64,000 bases of DNA from Paragordius varius. Taxonomy: Eukaryota > Nematomorpha. Shown here in pieces: positions 12,511-27,900 of the stretch. The stretch lies in the NCBI GenBank assembly GCA_964247055.1, contig OZ176050.1:7998001-8062000 (forward strand), written 5' to 3'. The number at the start of each line of letters is the position of its first letter. The stretch's first letter is position 1. Under the pieces are notes generated by a model. The model ran no database searches. It saw only the letters and a program-made list of their open reading frames with translations, and was not told the DNA's origin. The position numbers and the translations under genes are program-made.

Positions 12511-15500
12511 TTTTCGGAATAGTAATAAATTTGCCAAATATTAAGCATAAATAAACCACATGCCATAAGAAAAATTGGTTTGGCGGTAAGATCAATTTTT
12601 ATTCTTCAGAGGAAGAAACGAAAAAAAAGCTATAATAAATTATTATTATAATAATAAATTTAATATAATTCATATTTTATGGCTTCTTCCTCTTTTATTT
12701 ATATATTATCAATATTTATGTTATATTAATGAAATTAAATTAGACGGATGGACGGTAGGACGATATTAAGATTTTTTTCCACTTTTTTTTAAAAAAATTA
12801 TGCCGCCGCACTCACTTTTAAAATATTTTTATATTTTTTAAAAGTCAAAATTTTTTAAAATTCTAAACCAGTACCAACTTGGGACATGGTCTATGTTTGC
12901 AACTTGTTTCAAAACATACACTTAGATTACAATAAATATTAAATTTTATATTTTACAGTTTAAATCAATACTTAAGAATTTCGTAATCAAAATTTATTGT
13001 TATCTCAAATAAACTAGCTATGCGACTCTGGTTTTATTTTAAAAAATTATGATTCCATGTGCCTTTTTAATTAAAACATAATTATAGGATATTTTATAAA
13101 TCCTTCATTTATTAATATCCAAACCTATTTAAAATTTAGGGCATAACTTTAAATATAAGACAATTTAAGAATAGTACTCTAAAAAACCCCGATCAAGTTA
13201 CATGATTATTCCCATATCAATTTTGATCATTTTTTTGTTCATAATAAAAATTAATTTTACTTAATGTAATGATTAATTTTAAGTTATAGGATCTCTCAAA
13301 AGTCTTACAAAGTTGTATATTTTGTGGAAATGATAGAAAAGTTTTAATTGTTATATCTTTAGAGGACCGACCCCCTTATTTAAAATCCCAAAAGCGCATT
13401 TTGAGTGGTGGGATCATTAAAGAATTTAATAGATTAATAAAAAATTATTTACCAATTACATAATAAATAGTTTTATAATTTTTTTCCGTTTTCACACCTT
13501 TATATGAACTTTTCTACACGAGTGATACATAATTATATAATGCTATTCATTATTAACAAATATAAATTATTATATTTTTATTATGGTTATATATGGATGG
13601 ATTCAAAAGATTCCACAGAATTACATTTTATTAAAAAAAATCATGACATTAAAATTTCACAAAAAAGTGCGGAAAATTTTTACCTTTACCGATGATATAA
13701 TTATATTAATTTTTTTTGTCAAATTACATTAAATATAAAAACGTTTTGGTAATTTATTATTTATAAATCCAACATTTATTAACAAAACAAATTATCGTTT
13801 TTTGTAAAACTGAAAAGGTGTTAGTTATTATTATATAACATATTGTTGTTCTAAATACTAAATAATCATAAATTAATATTTTTATAGATTTAACAAAATT
13901 GCGACACACTTCCGGTAAACGACAAGCCGACAAAAATCAGTTGGATATTGATTTGACAACAAACTAACAAACAATATCTAGAAAAAAGTTTAATGTATAT
14001 AATCATAAAAATAATTACCTAATTCCTATTATTTTTCCGTTTGGCATAAATTATAAATAATGCTTTATAACATTATATACCTAATAAATCTATTTAAAAC
14101 TATAATATTTTAATGTTCAATGGATATTAATGTAGTCTGGACAATTTCTTAAACAGACAACTCATAAAGCCTAATAAAATAAAATAAAAATAATAAAATT
14201 GCATAATTTAGATTATTATATGTTTTACATCATATAAAAGAGACATTGCGTTACATATGTTGCAACCTGAACCATTTTATTTTTCTTATATTTATATCTT
14301 ATATAATAACTTTGGATTATGTATAAAGGTATTTTATTGGTTATAAGTATCTTTACCTTGGAAGTATTTAGACCAATATTCATATTTTGCTATAATGAAC
14401 CAATTTAAGGTCCCTTATAACCATTAATATTTCTGTCATATACTTTATATGTTTAGGGGTAAGGCAATTAAAAATGCATAAATCATTCAAATTGTATATA
14501 TATAATATAAAGATTTATGTGCATAAAATTATGTTTTTTACAAACACAATATTTTACCTGTCGTTTTTGTCCGTCATACGAGTCAATAGACATGGGTCGA
14601 CGAATTTATTATTTAAATACTAACAATGATAAAGTAAAATCTAAAACTCAAAACTTCAAATGACTCATGTATATAAATTAATTTTTATAATTCGAGATAA
14701 ATATAAATGGCCTATTGAGAAAAATTTATTATCATATAAAATATATATATTTTTAATGAGAAGCCATCATGTTATCAGGTAGAATGGAAGCAGGAATAAT
14801 AACTAAAAGTATAAAATGGTTCATTTTTTCAACTAATAAAAATTAAAGTTTTAATACATTTTATAAGTATTTGTATAAAGTGGGCTTAGAAATACTCTTT
14901 TATATTTTTGGAATTGCTAGAAACGAAAGATCGATTATTACACAAACCCAGTGTTGTAATTTCATTACAGAAAAATATTAATTGCAAAGACAAAACGTAA
15001 AACTTAAGGCTCAAATCTTTTGAAAATAGAACAATATATTTTGATCTTTGGTGTTTTTACATAATTTAAATGACAATGAGATAGATAATAAAACAAATTT
15101 CTTGATTTCCTCTTTCATTCCAAAACGATAGATAATTTGAAAAATAAAATTACAAGGAGCGCATTAAAATTGATCGTGGACTTAGGTTTAAGAATTACTG
15201 AATTTTTTATTTATAAATATATAATTTAAATCAAGCTCGCATACTCTTTGTTACTGTAATGTTTCTAAAATTACCGTTCAAATATTTACCAAATTTCAAT
15301 TATTAATAAAAAAAATGACAAAATGTTTTAATATTTAAGGGATTAAAAAATAGTATTGCACAAATCCGAATTTTTCTTCAAAAATTCAATCCATTACCGA
15401 TTAAATTCTTATCTATATATAAATTAAATACTGGTCCTATGATGCTATGGTCTATGTCCTAAAATACTCCGACATTTTAACCGGATGGGTTAGATGAAAA

Positions 15501-18500
15501 AATTATTAGGTAAAAATATCCTAAAGATAAGTGCTTGTTTATTCAATGTATTGTAGCTAGTATTATTCCATCCAAGAACAATACGCCCCTTAATTACTAT
15601 AAATCAAAACTATAAAATCTTAACAATGCAAATTCGCATCCGTTTATACAAAATAATTGTTAAAAAATATCCATGATTTATGGATATATACAGTAAATAT
15701 TATAAAAATTTGTTTAGTCACTAATAATATTCCTTCTTTCATACTGTTTCATATAGATAATGTTAAAAGATAGTTGTCTCCATATCAATTATTATGAAAT
15801 GTAACAAGTTACACATGTCCTTTATAACGGGCCATATATCATATATTAAGAAATTCATTTTTTGTCATTTAAACAAGAAACTTTTATAAATATTTATGTT
15901 AATTGGGATAATAATTTTTTTATAATAATTTATGAACACATATTTCGACAAAAATATTAATAAAACTTGATAATGATGTAAATGGTCGTGAAAAAACGGA
16001 AGTGTTTCCTAATTTTTGACATTATAATAGACTGAAATTATTTATATATAAGTTTGTTTCCTGGGGTCTTTTATTTATAAAATTAATTAAGTGATAAAAA
16101 TTATATATTATAATTTGACATATGTAACAACTTTGGCATCTAATATTTTATTTTAATTATCTGTTGATGTAAGAATATAAAATATTTAGGTTTGCCTAAA
16201 TTTGTTACGCTAGTATATTGTTATACGAGCTGATAAAAAGATTTAAAGATAAAAAATTTAGTAGATTAGCTTATAAAAACAAGCATTCTTAAATATTCAT
16301 GTTTTCGAAGAAATTTTTTAGTAAATCAAATATTTACATATTCGCGTTATTGGCCGATCTTGGTCAGTCACCATGAAGTCCCACTCTTGTATTTTAAGTT
16401 GTGTGATAATCAACCAATATCCTAAATATGCATTGATATTTGATTTATAATTTAATTTAAAAATAGTTTTCTTGTTTTGTATAATGGCTACAAATTATAT
16501 TAAACGATAAACCATGTCTAAGTATGGTAATGATTCCGAATATTGAATCGGTAGGTCTATAAATTTTAAATGGATACTCTTAATAAACCCTCTAATGAGC
16601 TTTCTAAACTAAACATATCTATAAACTAATTAGCCTGATCATCCTGCAATTTTTCTATATTGAATGATGTCTTATTTACTTTATAATCGTTTAAAGTTGA
16701 GAAAATTTTCTTAAAAACTTACTAGTGATGGTTTGGAGCCCTCATAATGAGTCATAAATAGAAAATTAAAAATACTTTTTATATATTTGCTGAATAATAT
16801 TATTGTCGAAAAATATTTGAAAAAGTAAAAATATTTGATTTCACTTTTTTAAAAAAGGATGCAGACATTATGCCATGTGTTTCTTCCTACGATTGGCTCA
16901 ATATGGAGGAGGGGGTTTACTGCATTGCAATTTTTTCCCCAAAGTTTATTGCATAAAAATATTTTGTCATTAGATTTATTAATGATTCCACTAGAGTTTC
17001 GCGAGTTTAGCGTTTATTCATATTAATGAATTACTTATTAATATATAGTATTTATCGTGAATTATGTGAATGCTAATATGAAATCTTCTGTCCACTTGTT
17101 TAAAATTGCTGTGTTTTACCGTTTTTTAAAAAAGGAAATACCAGGGATTGGAATCGAAACCGTTTTTGCAGAACCTCAACCAAAATTTTAAAAATAATGT
17201 GCCACAACAGATAGCAAAACTGGTCATCAATCTCAAAAATACTTTTTTTTGGCTAACATCCTCAAATATTTAATTAGCGCATGAGTGTTATTATAATTTA
17301 AATTTCTCCGAGACCTGTTTATAATTGTAATTTTATTTTTTTCCAAAATTTATAAAGAATATGGGTAAGTGGTGTTTACATAAAATATATTTATGAATAC
17401 ACAACTCGGAAACTAGTTTTAAGTAACAAGATACAATAAAGTTGATCTTATTACTAGCATTTTTTACCAGCCTATGCCATTTATATTCTCATTCAATCGT
17501 TTCAATGTAAAAATAGTTTTGAATGCTTGGCTATGTTATTTTTTATAAATCTATATTTGTAATTGAGGAAACGAAAAAGGGCTAAGCATTTTTACACCTT
17601 TGATGTATAATCTGGTAAATTTAAAGGAATACTAATATATCATAATATTCAAGCATTTAATAATATAATTTAAATTATAACCTTTTTGTTAACATATACA
17701 TTTTTAAAAGGTCCGGTAAAGTAAAAAATTGAAAGGTAACACCATATTCAATCAGGTTTAAGAAGAATTTGAAAATCCATTCTAAAAATTCCTTTAAGTA
17801 GTCAGTTTTAAGCCATTAACCAAGAATATTTCAAGCCTTAAAAATATGAATTACAGGAGAAAAAATTGACACAATCAATTGGAATCACTATCTCGTAAAA
17901 AATTTTTTTGCATACCACATCGATTCTTGCCACAAGTTATCTATTAGCCTATTTTAGAAAACTGAATTGTGTGTTGCTAGAATTACACACATTTTGTATT
18001 TAATATAAAATGTAGCAGTTCTATAACCTCAATGATATAGAATATAGTTATGGAAAGATAACAGATATCAAATTATTTTTAAGGGATAGCGGCGACAGAT
18101 TTCACCTGTATTTTTCATTTTCAATTTTAATCTGTTAATGGATTTTTTAACATATAAAAACAAATATAGATTTGTAACATTTTACAGCAAAACAATATTG
18201 GAAGATTGTCCAAATTTTAAAGGCAAAATATTTTACCTAAAATAATTGGTTTTAATTCCAATTTCTCTCAACATATAGAAAGAGTATATCATTCAACCCA
18301 AACTCAATTAAACTTTAAATAAGCCCTATTAAACACAAGATATGTATATTTAACCAATTTGCTATGATACTTTGCATTTAAAAAAATAGTCAACAAAGAG
18401 ATTTTTTTGAAGGTAAAATGCCGCTTGCCGCTTTTTGAGATTAATTTTGTTTTAAATGAATGATCAAATTATATGTAATGTATATGTATATTAGTTAATC

Positions 18501-21055
18501 CCGTCCATTAAGTATTAATCTTTAGAGAGGCCAATTTTTGGTGTTTTTACTACAGACCAAAAGCTATTAAATTGTGTTTGAAATAGGGCCATTTTCAAAT
18601 CCTGTTCCGTATGAAAATAATATTAATCAACATTAAATAAAAAAATCTCATCTGAAAAATTGGTTTATTTATGATAAAAAATTATTTTTCTCGTTTATTA
18701 TTATTATTATTATAAAAAACTATGGAAACTTAAATATTCTAATATACCATTAACTATTAAAATATTTTTTTGTAGACGTTGTGATAATTGGTCAATCGGA
18801 TCCTATAGGTACATTTTATAGTATCTGGTTCGTACTAATAAAGTATATGCATAAACAATTTGACAATTTAATAATGTCCCGCTCAGAGGGGGCTATTATA
18901 ACATGACATTCCCCATATTCAATTGTTTAGAAATGATAAAATATAAAAACTGAAATTAATTTTGGTGTTCTTATACTAAATTCTTACCGAATCAAGTGTG
19001 GGGTTCTCTTGTCTTTAATAAATCTGTTGACTGATGCCGGAAGGGAACTTTTTTTTAAAAAAAAATACAGTTTTAATAAAAGACAAAAGTCTTTAATTTT
19101 ATTAAGTACTCATGAAAATATTTGCCTGCCTAGGGCTCTGATCATAATGGGAAAATTGTTCAGTTTTAGGATTAGAACTGTGGCACACTCAGACATATAG
19201 CGTACGCCGGCGCCTTAAATACTCTACTATTTATAAATATTCATGATGGTCGCCCATATTAAATCAAGAAGAAAATAGTTTCTAAATTATGGTAAAAGAA
19301 AGATTTTAATTTAATCATTTTTTTTAATTTTTACAATAACATACAATTATATACACACTAAAAACGAAGATAATTATTTTATTTTAATCTTTACCATGAT
19401 AAAATATCAAATTTCGTCGTTTTATTTTATTACATGCTAATATTATTTTATTAACATAACGCGACCAAAAAGGAAAAACTCATAAATTTGATAAAGTTTT
19501 ATAATAATATGGATTTGAAATACTATATATATATATATATCGAAATATTAATCGTAATAGGATATAGTATATATATGTTTATATTGCGAACGGACATTAA
19601 AATATTAAAAATAAAATTAATAGTTTTGCAATATCATACAAAAAACATTGGCGCGCGGTACAAATATTTAACAAGACAAAAACAATATTATAGCGAGCGA
19701 TAGATATTCTTACTGATTTTAACGTCGTAATATATATATATTAAAAAAGATTTATCTAAAAAAATCTAATATATATTCGTCTAATCTAATGTAATTTTGC
19801 GTATATATATATAAATACATTCCCAACCACCATAATTTCCCTTTGTCGGCAAAATTATATTTTTTATTTATTTTTATATTTTAGATTTATGGTTTATGCG
19901 AGGATATGTAGATTATTTAATGATATTGGTTTTGTCAAATATGCACTTTTGATGAAAAAGAAATTATCTCTGCCATGCCATTGTTATCCAATTTTTTATA
20001 TGACACAATTGAGTCATGGCCATGTCATTTTTGGGGCAATTAAATAAAATATCTCTCTAAGTTTCTGCCTAAAAATGGTTAAAATATTTCCTTAGCTCTA
20101 TTATTGTATGAAAATCCACTCAGTGACTATATAAAATTTATAATTTAGTAGTTAATTGAGGATAAAGCCCAATTCTGGGCTCAATCATAGCAATCGTAAG
20201 AATATGAAAATGAACGATACCAATGCTACTATACTTATAATTTTAATCAGTATCAGTATTTAGGGTTATTAAACACATTTTAACATATAGGCGGAATAGT
20301 AGGTCAAACTGTTGAAATAGGTGTTTTGAAAACTAATTTAATTCCATTCAGTTAATGAAGCCACTAAAATTTTATTTGAACCCACTGATATATATCCAGA
20401 TAAGCATCTTTAAATATCGCCATTTTAGCAAAGCTGAGGTTTTTTATTGTTAGAGGGATTCGATTTCCTAAATAAATTTAACAATGTAATCTCACCGACC
20501 AATTAATATTACTTTTAATATTCAACCATTTCAACCAACCAACCACTTATATCCATTAAATATTTCATAACAATTATGTTTTGAATTTTTATTATTCATG
20601 CCTTAACATATTAAAATATATTTTTTTATAAATGTATAAAAATTTCATAAAAACCAATCCGAAATTTGTTAAATAATTTATTTTTTGAAAAAAAGTAGCA
20701 AGTCATTGGTCCAACTACTAATGACCTATTTTAATATTTACATATATCCATTATGCACCATTATTTTAAATGGAAACAACACAAAAATTGATCCTTTTAA
20801 ATTTAATGCAATTAAATTAATTTATTAATGGATGATTTCCATCTATAATTTGATTTTTATTGTAACTAAAAAATGGATGTAATATTTAAATGTAAAAAAA
20901 TATTTAATTTATCAAATCCAAAATTTTAATGTGGAAGGATAATGCTATTAGCAAATAAATTGAAAAAATCAGCATTAAAATTAAAATTGTTAATAAAGAG
21001 CAATATGCCAAAGAATTCAGTCTATAATAATAATAATATCCGATTAAAATTTACA
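12288..21055. other. AT-rich intergenic stretch with scattered repeat debris
   Basis: No coding exon is recognisable. A (TA)n run lies at 12480-12507. At about 17146 the sequence CAGGGATTGGAATCGAAACC resembles a hAT left end, but no matching right end with a target duplication was found. Otherwise I see AT-rich sequence and short trinucleotide runs such as that near 18696. Confidence 0.4.
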
Positions 21056-21924
21056 AAAAGGCAAATATTGTTTCATGCAAGCTAAAAGCTTCATTCCAAA
21101 AAAAATTTAATAAAATATATTAATATGTATAAAACGCAAAATATGGAAAGAGCTCCAACATTTTTGGATTCGGCTAAAATGGAACGATATAAAATTATAT
21201 ATGCTCTATGATATCACGATATATATAATTTTCACTAAAGTGCATTATTTGCTTTAATATTTGAATTTTGGCAAAGTTTGTTTAAGCGAGGTATTTTGAA
21301 TCATGACAGTATAATTTTTTTATATTTGAATCTTACCATCACTTTCGTCGATTTAAGGATTGATTTGCCACAATTTTAGTTGTAAATTGTTGATGTTTTC
21401 AAAATCTATTATTTGAAGGTGAAATCATCATTTTTTTAAAAAGTATTATTATACTTTTTCCATGCTTTAAAATAGAAGTTAAGCTCTTACAAAATTTTAA
21501 TAAAACATAAATTTTAAAGCAAAGTATGCATTTCGGGTGTGTTATGGCTCAGGCACCATAATTTTTTTAAAATATACAAGTGAATGCTTGATAACAGGGT
21601 GCCTTCTAGGACTCATGTGCAGCTCGATGTAAATTTTGCTACACCCTTTGATAAAGCATATATTTTTATCGCTTAATATCGGCATTTTAGTTTAGTTATT
21701 TTAAGACAATAAATCCGGTTTAACAATTTAAGACTTTCGGAGCTCACAACCAAATGAATATGTTGGTTGAAGACTTTGACTTTTACCACAAAAATTTTAT
21801 TTGATTAATGTGAGTAATTTTGTGATTTCTCTAAACAGAACTATTGCCGGACCAGGGACCTCTTTTGACCCAAGCCCAAAATCAAAAGCACTATTAGAAT
21901 AAATGATATATTTTTCTATCAGAA
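21056..21924. mobile_element. Partial copy of the TTCTGATAGG foldback family
   Basis: The right end, TTTTTCTATCAGAA at about 21911-21924, is the inverted terminus of the element at 29711-30883. Inside, stretches such as 'agctaaaagcttcattcc' near 21080, 'aaagtatgcattt' near 21520 and 'gactttcggagc' near 21731 match counterparts in that element. The left terminus is not visible, so this copy is truncated or badly decayed. Confidence 0.6.
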
Positions 21925-22054
21925 TACGCTTATTTTTTGAATATATTATGACCATATATATATATATATATATGACCATTTTCAAAATAAATAGCGAATT
22001 TAAAAGTTGTAACAAATGAAGTAATTAAATGATAAGTAAAATCAGTTCAAATTT

Positions 22055-23120
22055 TTATGAATAAGGATAATTGGATAATTCAAAAAATAATGATGAAAGT
22101 TGGGATTTTATGGTTTATTATCATTTTAGGATATTTTGAATACATAAATAGCCTAAAATCATATAGTTGGGGTTTCTTTAAAATCTGAGTGTTAAAGATG
22201 GCGTTTTTCTATTTACACACTTATAAGGCAAAAAAAATTTATGAAATTATATTGAAATAAATTTTTATAATTATTTAACCCACTATTAAAATCTTAACAT
22301 TCATAATTTTTTCACTAAAAAACTTACATATCAAAATAAAACCAAAAAATATTGTTTTTAATTTTTTCAATTTTTTCTCGGTTTATGACGGTATAAAAAA
22401 AATTTTATTTCAGAATTTCACATGAGCGAGGATTATAAAGTATAAAAATTTATAAAAAATGAAACTTACAAATAGTAGAAAATCAACCAAAAATCCGTAC
22501 ATATAGCTGTAAAAATATTTGTTTCTGTTAAAACAAACTTGTTCCAGGGATTTTAAGGATTTTTGGAGGATATCCACTATTTTAAAATTGTATTTTGCAT
22601 AATTATATACTTTATAACTTCCACCATGTATTCCAAAATAAAACCATATAAATTTTTTATACACTCATAAACCAGATGACAAAAAAATCAATAATTTTTA
22701 GTTTTATTTCGATAAATAAGTTTTTTACTGAATAAAATGAATGTTAAGATTTTAATAGTGAGTTTAGCTTGTAAATAATTTAAAAAAATTATTTTAATAT
22801 AGTTTAAAATTTTTAGCTTTTAAGTGAATTAAAAGAAAAATGCCATTTTTTGAACTGAGAATTTATAGAAACCCTAACTATATGATTTTAGGCTATTTAT
22901 ATATTGAAAATATACCCTAAAATGATAATCAACCATAATAACTTTTATCATCATTTTTTGAATTATCCTTATTTTCACTTTTTGCCCGATTTCGATTTTC
23001 TCTCAACATTTCGAATACTAGGTTGTCAACAAATAATAATTGTTGCGGCAAATGAATTCGCTGGTCATAAGCTATCTCATGAAAAAAAATTTTGTTAAAA
23101 AAATTTTTTTGCACACAGTG
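22055..23120. mobile_element. Foldback hairpin element with CACTGTGTGC end, left end missing
   Basis: The segment 22055-22330 reads in reverse complement at about 22700-22980. An example is 'gcctaaaatcatatagtt' at about 22151, which recurs inverted at about 22880-22900. The right terminus GCACACAGTG ends at 23120 and matches the terminus of the element at 33927-34824. The outermost left arm is absent, so this copy is incomplete. The open frames here (22410-22664 and 22904-23171) are element sequence, not genes. Confidence 0.7.
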
Positions 23121-25928
23121 ATGCTGAAATATGAATGTAAACACACAAACTAAATTATATTTAAAAATCACTTTATTTGTATTTAATGGTATTGAATGAA
23201 AGCGATTTAGATTTTGTTTGATGGCTAGCGTTATGGCTTATAATATTTTTTTCTCATATTTGTTAGTAAAAACATTATGTAGAAACTTAAAATTTATTTA
23301 CAGCTATAAAAAACCTTGATTAACTGATTTTTCCAAAAAAATGAACGCCTCAAGATATGTTTGATTTAAATTTTATCCATGGACACTTTAAACAAAGATA
23401 GGTTAAAAGGTATTTTTACTATCTTTTTTTAAAGATGGTCTGAGGTAATCGGGTGCCTAGTAAGGGGTAGAGGGCGTGTACATCAGGGCGTTACAAATTA
23501 AGAGGCACCAAATTAAGAAATTTTCAGGTTTATGCTTGTTTTGGCCACAGCAAAAAAAGAAAGTGCTATCTATTTGTCGGGCGCACAAAAACTTCCTAAG
23601 CCATTGGGGATAGCAAACAACAACCACTATTTGATGATTAACCGTTTGTGACTTTTGAAAAAATAAGTTTACTCACTTAATTCATATCAACACAATGGTT
23701 AGTTTTCTAATGCATAGGCGGGCACAGGATTCAGTACCTTTAATATTTTACGCCTGTCGCCGCCAAAGTATTATATTTGTTATATTTATTCGCCATAAAT
23801 CATTAGAAAAAGGTTTTTGCAGCTATTATTTAATTTAATTATCTTATTTTTGGAAACATTTAAGTTAGGTGAAGCCTTAATAATTGATTTTGTTTGGTAA
23901 TTTAATTATTTTATAGCTATTAATTTTTGATTATTTTTTCCGGACTTTTAGCAGCTAAAATGTTTTTTTACATGTGAATAAGGCGACGGTAGTTTTCATT
24001 AAAGATATATATATATATATATAACTTTTAACGCTCTCTTATCTCTCTTGATATATATTAATTATAAGGCACCATTATAAGGCATTTTAAATCATTTCCA
24101 AAATCGAAAAAAGCTCAGTTAATTAATTAAAACACAATTATATTCGCATGATTAAATATTTAATAGAATTATAATAAAAATCAATGCAACTATGTTACAC
24201 CAAATTAAACACTCTGTTATGATAAAAGTCATTAAATTTAAACCTTAATTTCACCAAGAAAAAAAATGAAAACGCACTTCAAAGTACAACTGTTGCCAAA
24301 TTTAAAAATCACCAAAATAAATTAAAGTTTAGCTCATAACAATACTATAGTAAAAAGTTTACAAAGTTCGAATATTAATTAGATTAAGCTTAATAAATGT
24401 TAGCAAGAACTTTTTTCCACAAGTATGGCAAAGATTTTAGCTTTAATACCGCGCGTGGTAATCCCAATGAAAATGTATAATTTTTGGAGTAAAATCTAGC
24501 TTATTTCATAAATAAAAGTTGCAGTAGTAGACAGAATTGTATAAATAATATATTTATTATTAAATATATAATTATAAATCTGTGAGCTTATACTTGCAGA
24601 AAACTGTCAAAAAATACGGAAAGGACAGAAATATATATTAATAATTAAATTATGACTCTCTTTCTCTCTTTTGGTTAGGTGAAGAAAGATAATTACTTTT
24701 TCGCACGTTTTGCCTTTAACTTAGAATAATGCGCGGTTGATGTTAATAATAAAAAAACTTTTTTTACAAGTATCTAATGGAGAATGCGAACGAAGCAAAC
24801 ATATATATTGTATAATTAATTCGATTTTATTTTTTTACTACAATACTTACGTATTAAATATAATAATGGGATCACGAGATTTCATAATATTCCTTTCATA
24901 TATGAGCAATTAAATGACTTTTCATATACCATATAATTTGGAAAAGAGGGCCGCGTTTTCAAATAAGCTTTTTATATGTGCTAGTCATTGTAATTGACAC
25001 AATGTCACGAATGTTGAATGGCATATCTTTTGAGAGTTAAACAATTTAGCAGAAAGACAACACATATATTTTGTATAAAAATCCTCAATGCTTCAACGCT
25101 TCTAATAACTATCAAAAAAGAAATGTAACAGATGAGTTTAAATTCAATTTAAGTTTAGGGTCTACTTTCTAGTTTATAATCTTAAGTTTGGGTTATTTAC
25201 TATTTGGCAAATATATGTTATTACTTAAAACATATCTGTTAGGAGTTAAAAACAAACACACATACTTATAAATTTTGGGTAGTTAATTTTTTATATTCCT
25301 CCCTCCGATTACCATCAATCACTACGCTAATAATCACATTTTATAGAAATTTTTAATGATGTATCTATTTTGTTATGGTTAACAAAATCGCCTGTATATG
25401 ACAAAATGTTTGTATTATCGATCACATGCTCATAGAGAATTTTTTTCATTTTTTTAATAAAATAAAAAAGCTGGACAAGATTTTAACATAAATAATAACA
25501 TATTTAATTGTATATATGATTTTAAAATAATATGATGCACTATCAGCAAAATTAATAGTAAATTTATTAATAAATTTCGTTAGATTCCTCTAACTTCTTC
25601 AGATCAACATCAAATTAAGATACAAATTGAAACATATGATATCTGCTTATAATTGCATTCATATGCAGTTAGATCGGTTAGCATTTGTTGGTGGGTCAAA
25701 AACTAAAACACAAAACCAGTTAAGTATATAAAAGGTACCTAATTAATGACCAAATATCTCCATAAAATCCTATTTTAAATAGAAGGAGCGGATCGGGAAT
25801 AATCTGTATAATACATAAAATAATGTAATTATCTCATTGAGAATAATTAAAACCATTTGTAACTTTTAAACCTTAGTTTATAAATTAATTAATATTCTTT
25901 CAAGTTCAAATGTGTAATTGGATAAGCT

Positions 25929-25975
<47 letters not shown>

Positions 25976-27440
25976 CATTTACGGATAAAAAACGGAGAGT
26001 TAATTTTAAAACATTTATTATTTATTTCGAATTTAGCTCACTTCTAATCAAAACGAATTAATCCTCTTTTAACTGCTTATATAAATCCCACACGGTCATA
26101 ACCGTTATTTAAATAGCCCAAATATATGTTTTGGTTGTAATTTAACCTAGTGCAAAAAAATATTTAATAAAATTCATATTTCCACACGACATAATATTTA
26201 TATTTTATTTTATATTTTCTTTCTATGGCTTAACGTGTAAACATGTGCTTAATATTTTTCAACTGGTCATTTTTGAAAGCGTTTGCAATCACGGGCTTGG
26301 ATTAAATCAATTAGACCCATACCTAATAGCCTTGATATATATTTAGATTTTAGATATTTTTGAGTTTTTTTAATACAGTTGTAATAATGATACAAATATC
26401 TAAAAAGCTAAAAAAAAATCAACTCTCCTATTTGCATAAATATTCCGAAAACTTTTATCTAATTCTGCTAAAAATTCTATGCCTAAACTAATTTAAAAGT
26501 TTAATTTATTTTATACACTTTGATATAGCGGCATTAATATATAAACATTAATGGTAATAATTATTCAAGCACACCAAAATGCGTATATTTTATTTATAAT
26601 ATTATAAAACTCTTTGACCTTTTCTTTGTCGGCGCAGCATGCAAATATAATTATTTTTAATGGGAAATTTATTGCTATAAATATTAAAAAGTAACCAACA
26701 ACCAACCTTTTAAATAGTTTCTAATAACCTATTTATTTTTTTATTTTTTATCGTTTTAGCGTCTAAAACTTTTCCCAAATAGCGAGCGTACTTAAATAAA
26801 TAATTTTACTTTTTTATGTATAAGCAAATTCTCCACACTCATTCATGAAAGTGCAGAAACCTTTCAAAAGTGACATACATTTGTTGGGGGCATTTTTAGT
26901 TTGGGTTGATATAATTTTAATGTATTATTAAATATTTAATTTTTTTGTCTTCTGCAAACTATTAATGCGGTAGAAAGTTAATATTTATACGGTTCATATT
27001 GTTTTTTATTGGCTTCAGAACATAAGTATTATATTAACTTCTATTTATATTGCAATATATTTTGCCTAGTTGACCTACCTTAAATCCAAATAGAGGAAAG
27101 ATTCCAAAATTATAGATTGCATTTTTTGTTATTATGAGCAACCTCAAATCCTCAAAAAGAATTATAAAATAACTTAAATCCTTTTAGATATTTTAGTAAG
27201 TTTAGGTATCATATTATTTGAACAAGTTTAAGTCAATTTATTATTTAACATGCGTGCAATGAACTTTACACTTTTAGTTTCGTTAAAACATAATCGTATT
27301 CAGATACTTATATTTATAAAAATAAGGATAGAAATTGTATTTTAAATTGATCATTTTAGAATCTTTACAGGTACTATTGAAAATCCTATATTTTATTACA
27401 AAATGGCATGATAAAAAATCATGTGGAAATGTATATTTGC
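23121..27440. other. Intergenic stretch with a locally GC-richer block
   Basis: About 23420-23780 is clearly less AT-rich than its surroundings, for example 'gggtgcctagtaaggggtag' and 'cgcctgtcgccgcc', and may be old transposon or imported sequence; no frame in it is convincing. The remainder is AT-rich. A long (TA)n run lies at 25931-25974, and a fragment near 25192-25215 resembles one arm of the small MITE at 51880-52076. Confidence 0.4.
25931..25974. repeat. (TA)n microsatellite
   Basis: An uninterrupted run of alternating A and T of about 44 bases. Confidence 0.9.
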
Positions 27441-27900
27441 GGATAGAAAAACGTATCAGAATTATATATGCTTTTGGCTTTGTAGGAATGATTTTGAAAT
27501 GTTTTCCTTGTGATATTCCCTCCAAAAGAAAAAATCGCAAAATTTGCGCACATGATACTAAATAAAATTTTTTGGTTGAATAGCTTCATTCCAAAATACT
27601 AATAAAATATATATTATAAACTATATTTGAAAAGCAAAACAATATTTATAATAATAATTTTAGATATAGATTCTTGGAGTTAAAAATTTTCGGACTTTTC
27701 GAAAATGGGATAAATTTCTTAAAATAGATGGAAAAAGGCTGGAATTGCGTGATACTAATTTTAAATATATGCTACATTATTACATAAAAGGGTAAATTTA
27801 AAAAAATGCATAATTGGCTTTTTGAATTTTGGCAAAATTTATTGCTACAACATGATACCATGATGCATGGTGGAAACGATAACAGCTTTAAGATATTTTT
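27440..27900. mobile_element. Half copy of the TTCTGATAGG foldback family
   Basis: From about 27445 ('ggatagaaaaacgtatcag') through 'aaatttgcgcacat' near 27541 and 'agcttcattccaaaatac' near 27581, the sequence follows the left arm of the element at 29711-30883. I could not place a matching right end, so it is probably a truncated copy. The overlapping open frames at 27283-27565 on both strands are part of it. Confidence 0.55.

Noticed and set aside
17146-17330. hAT element from CAGGGATTGGA to CTCCGAGACCTG
   Set aside because: The ends agree at about eight of eleven positions, but the flanking octamers do not match.
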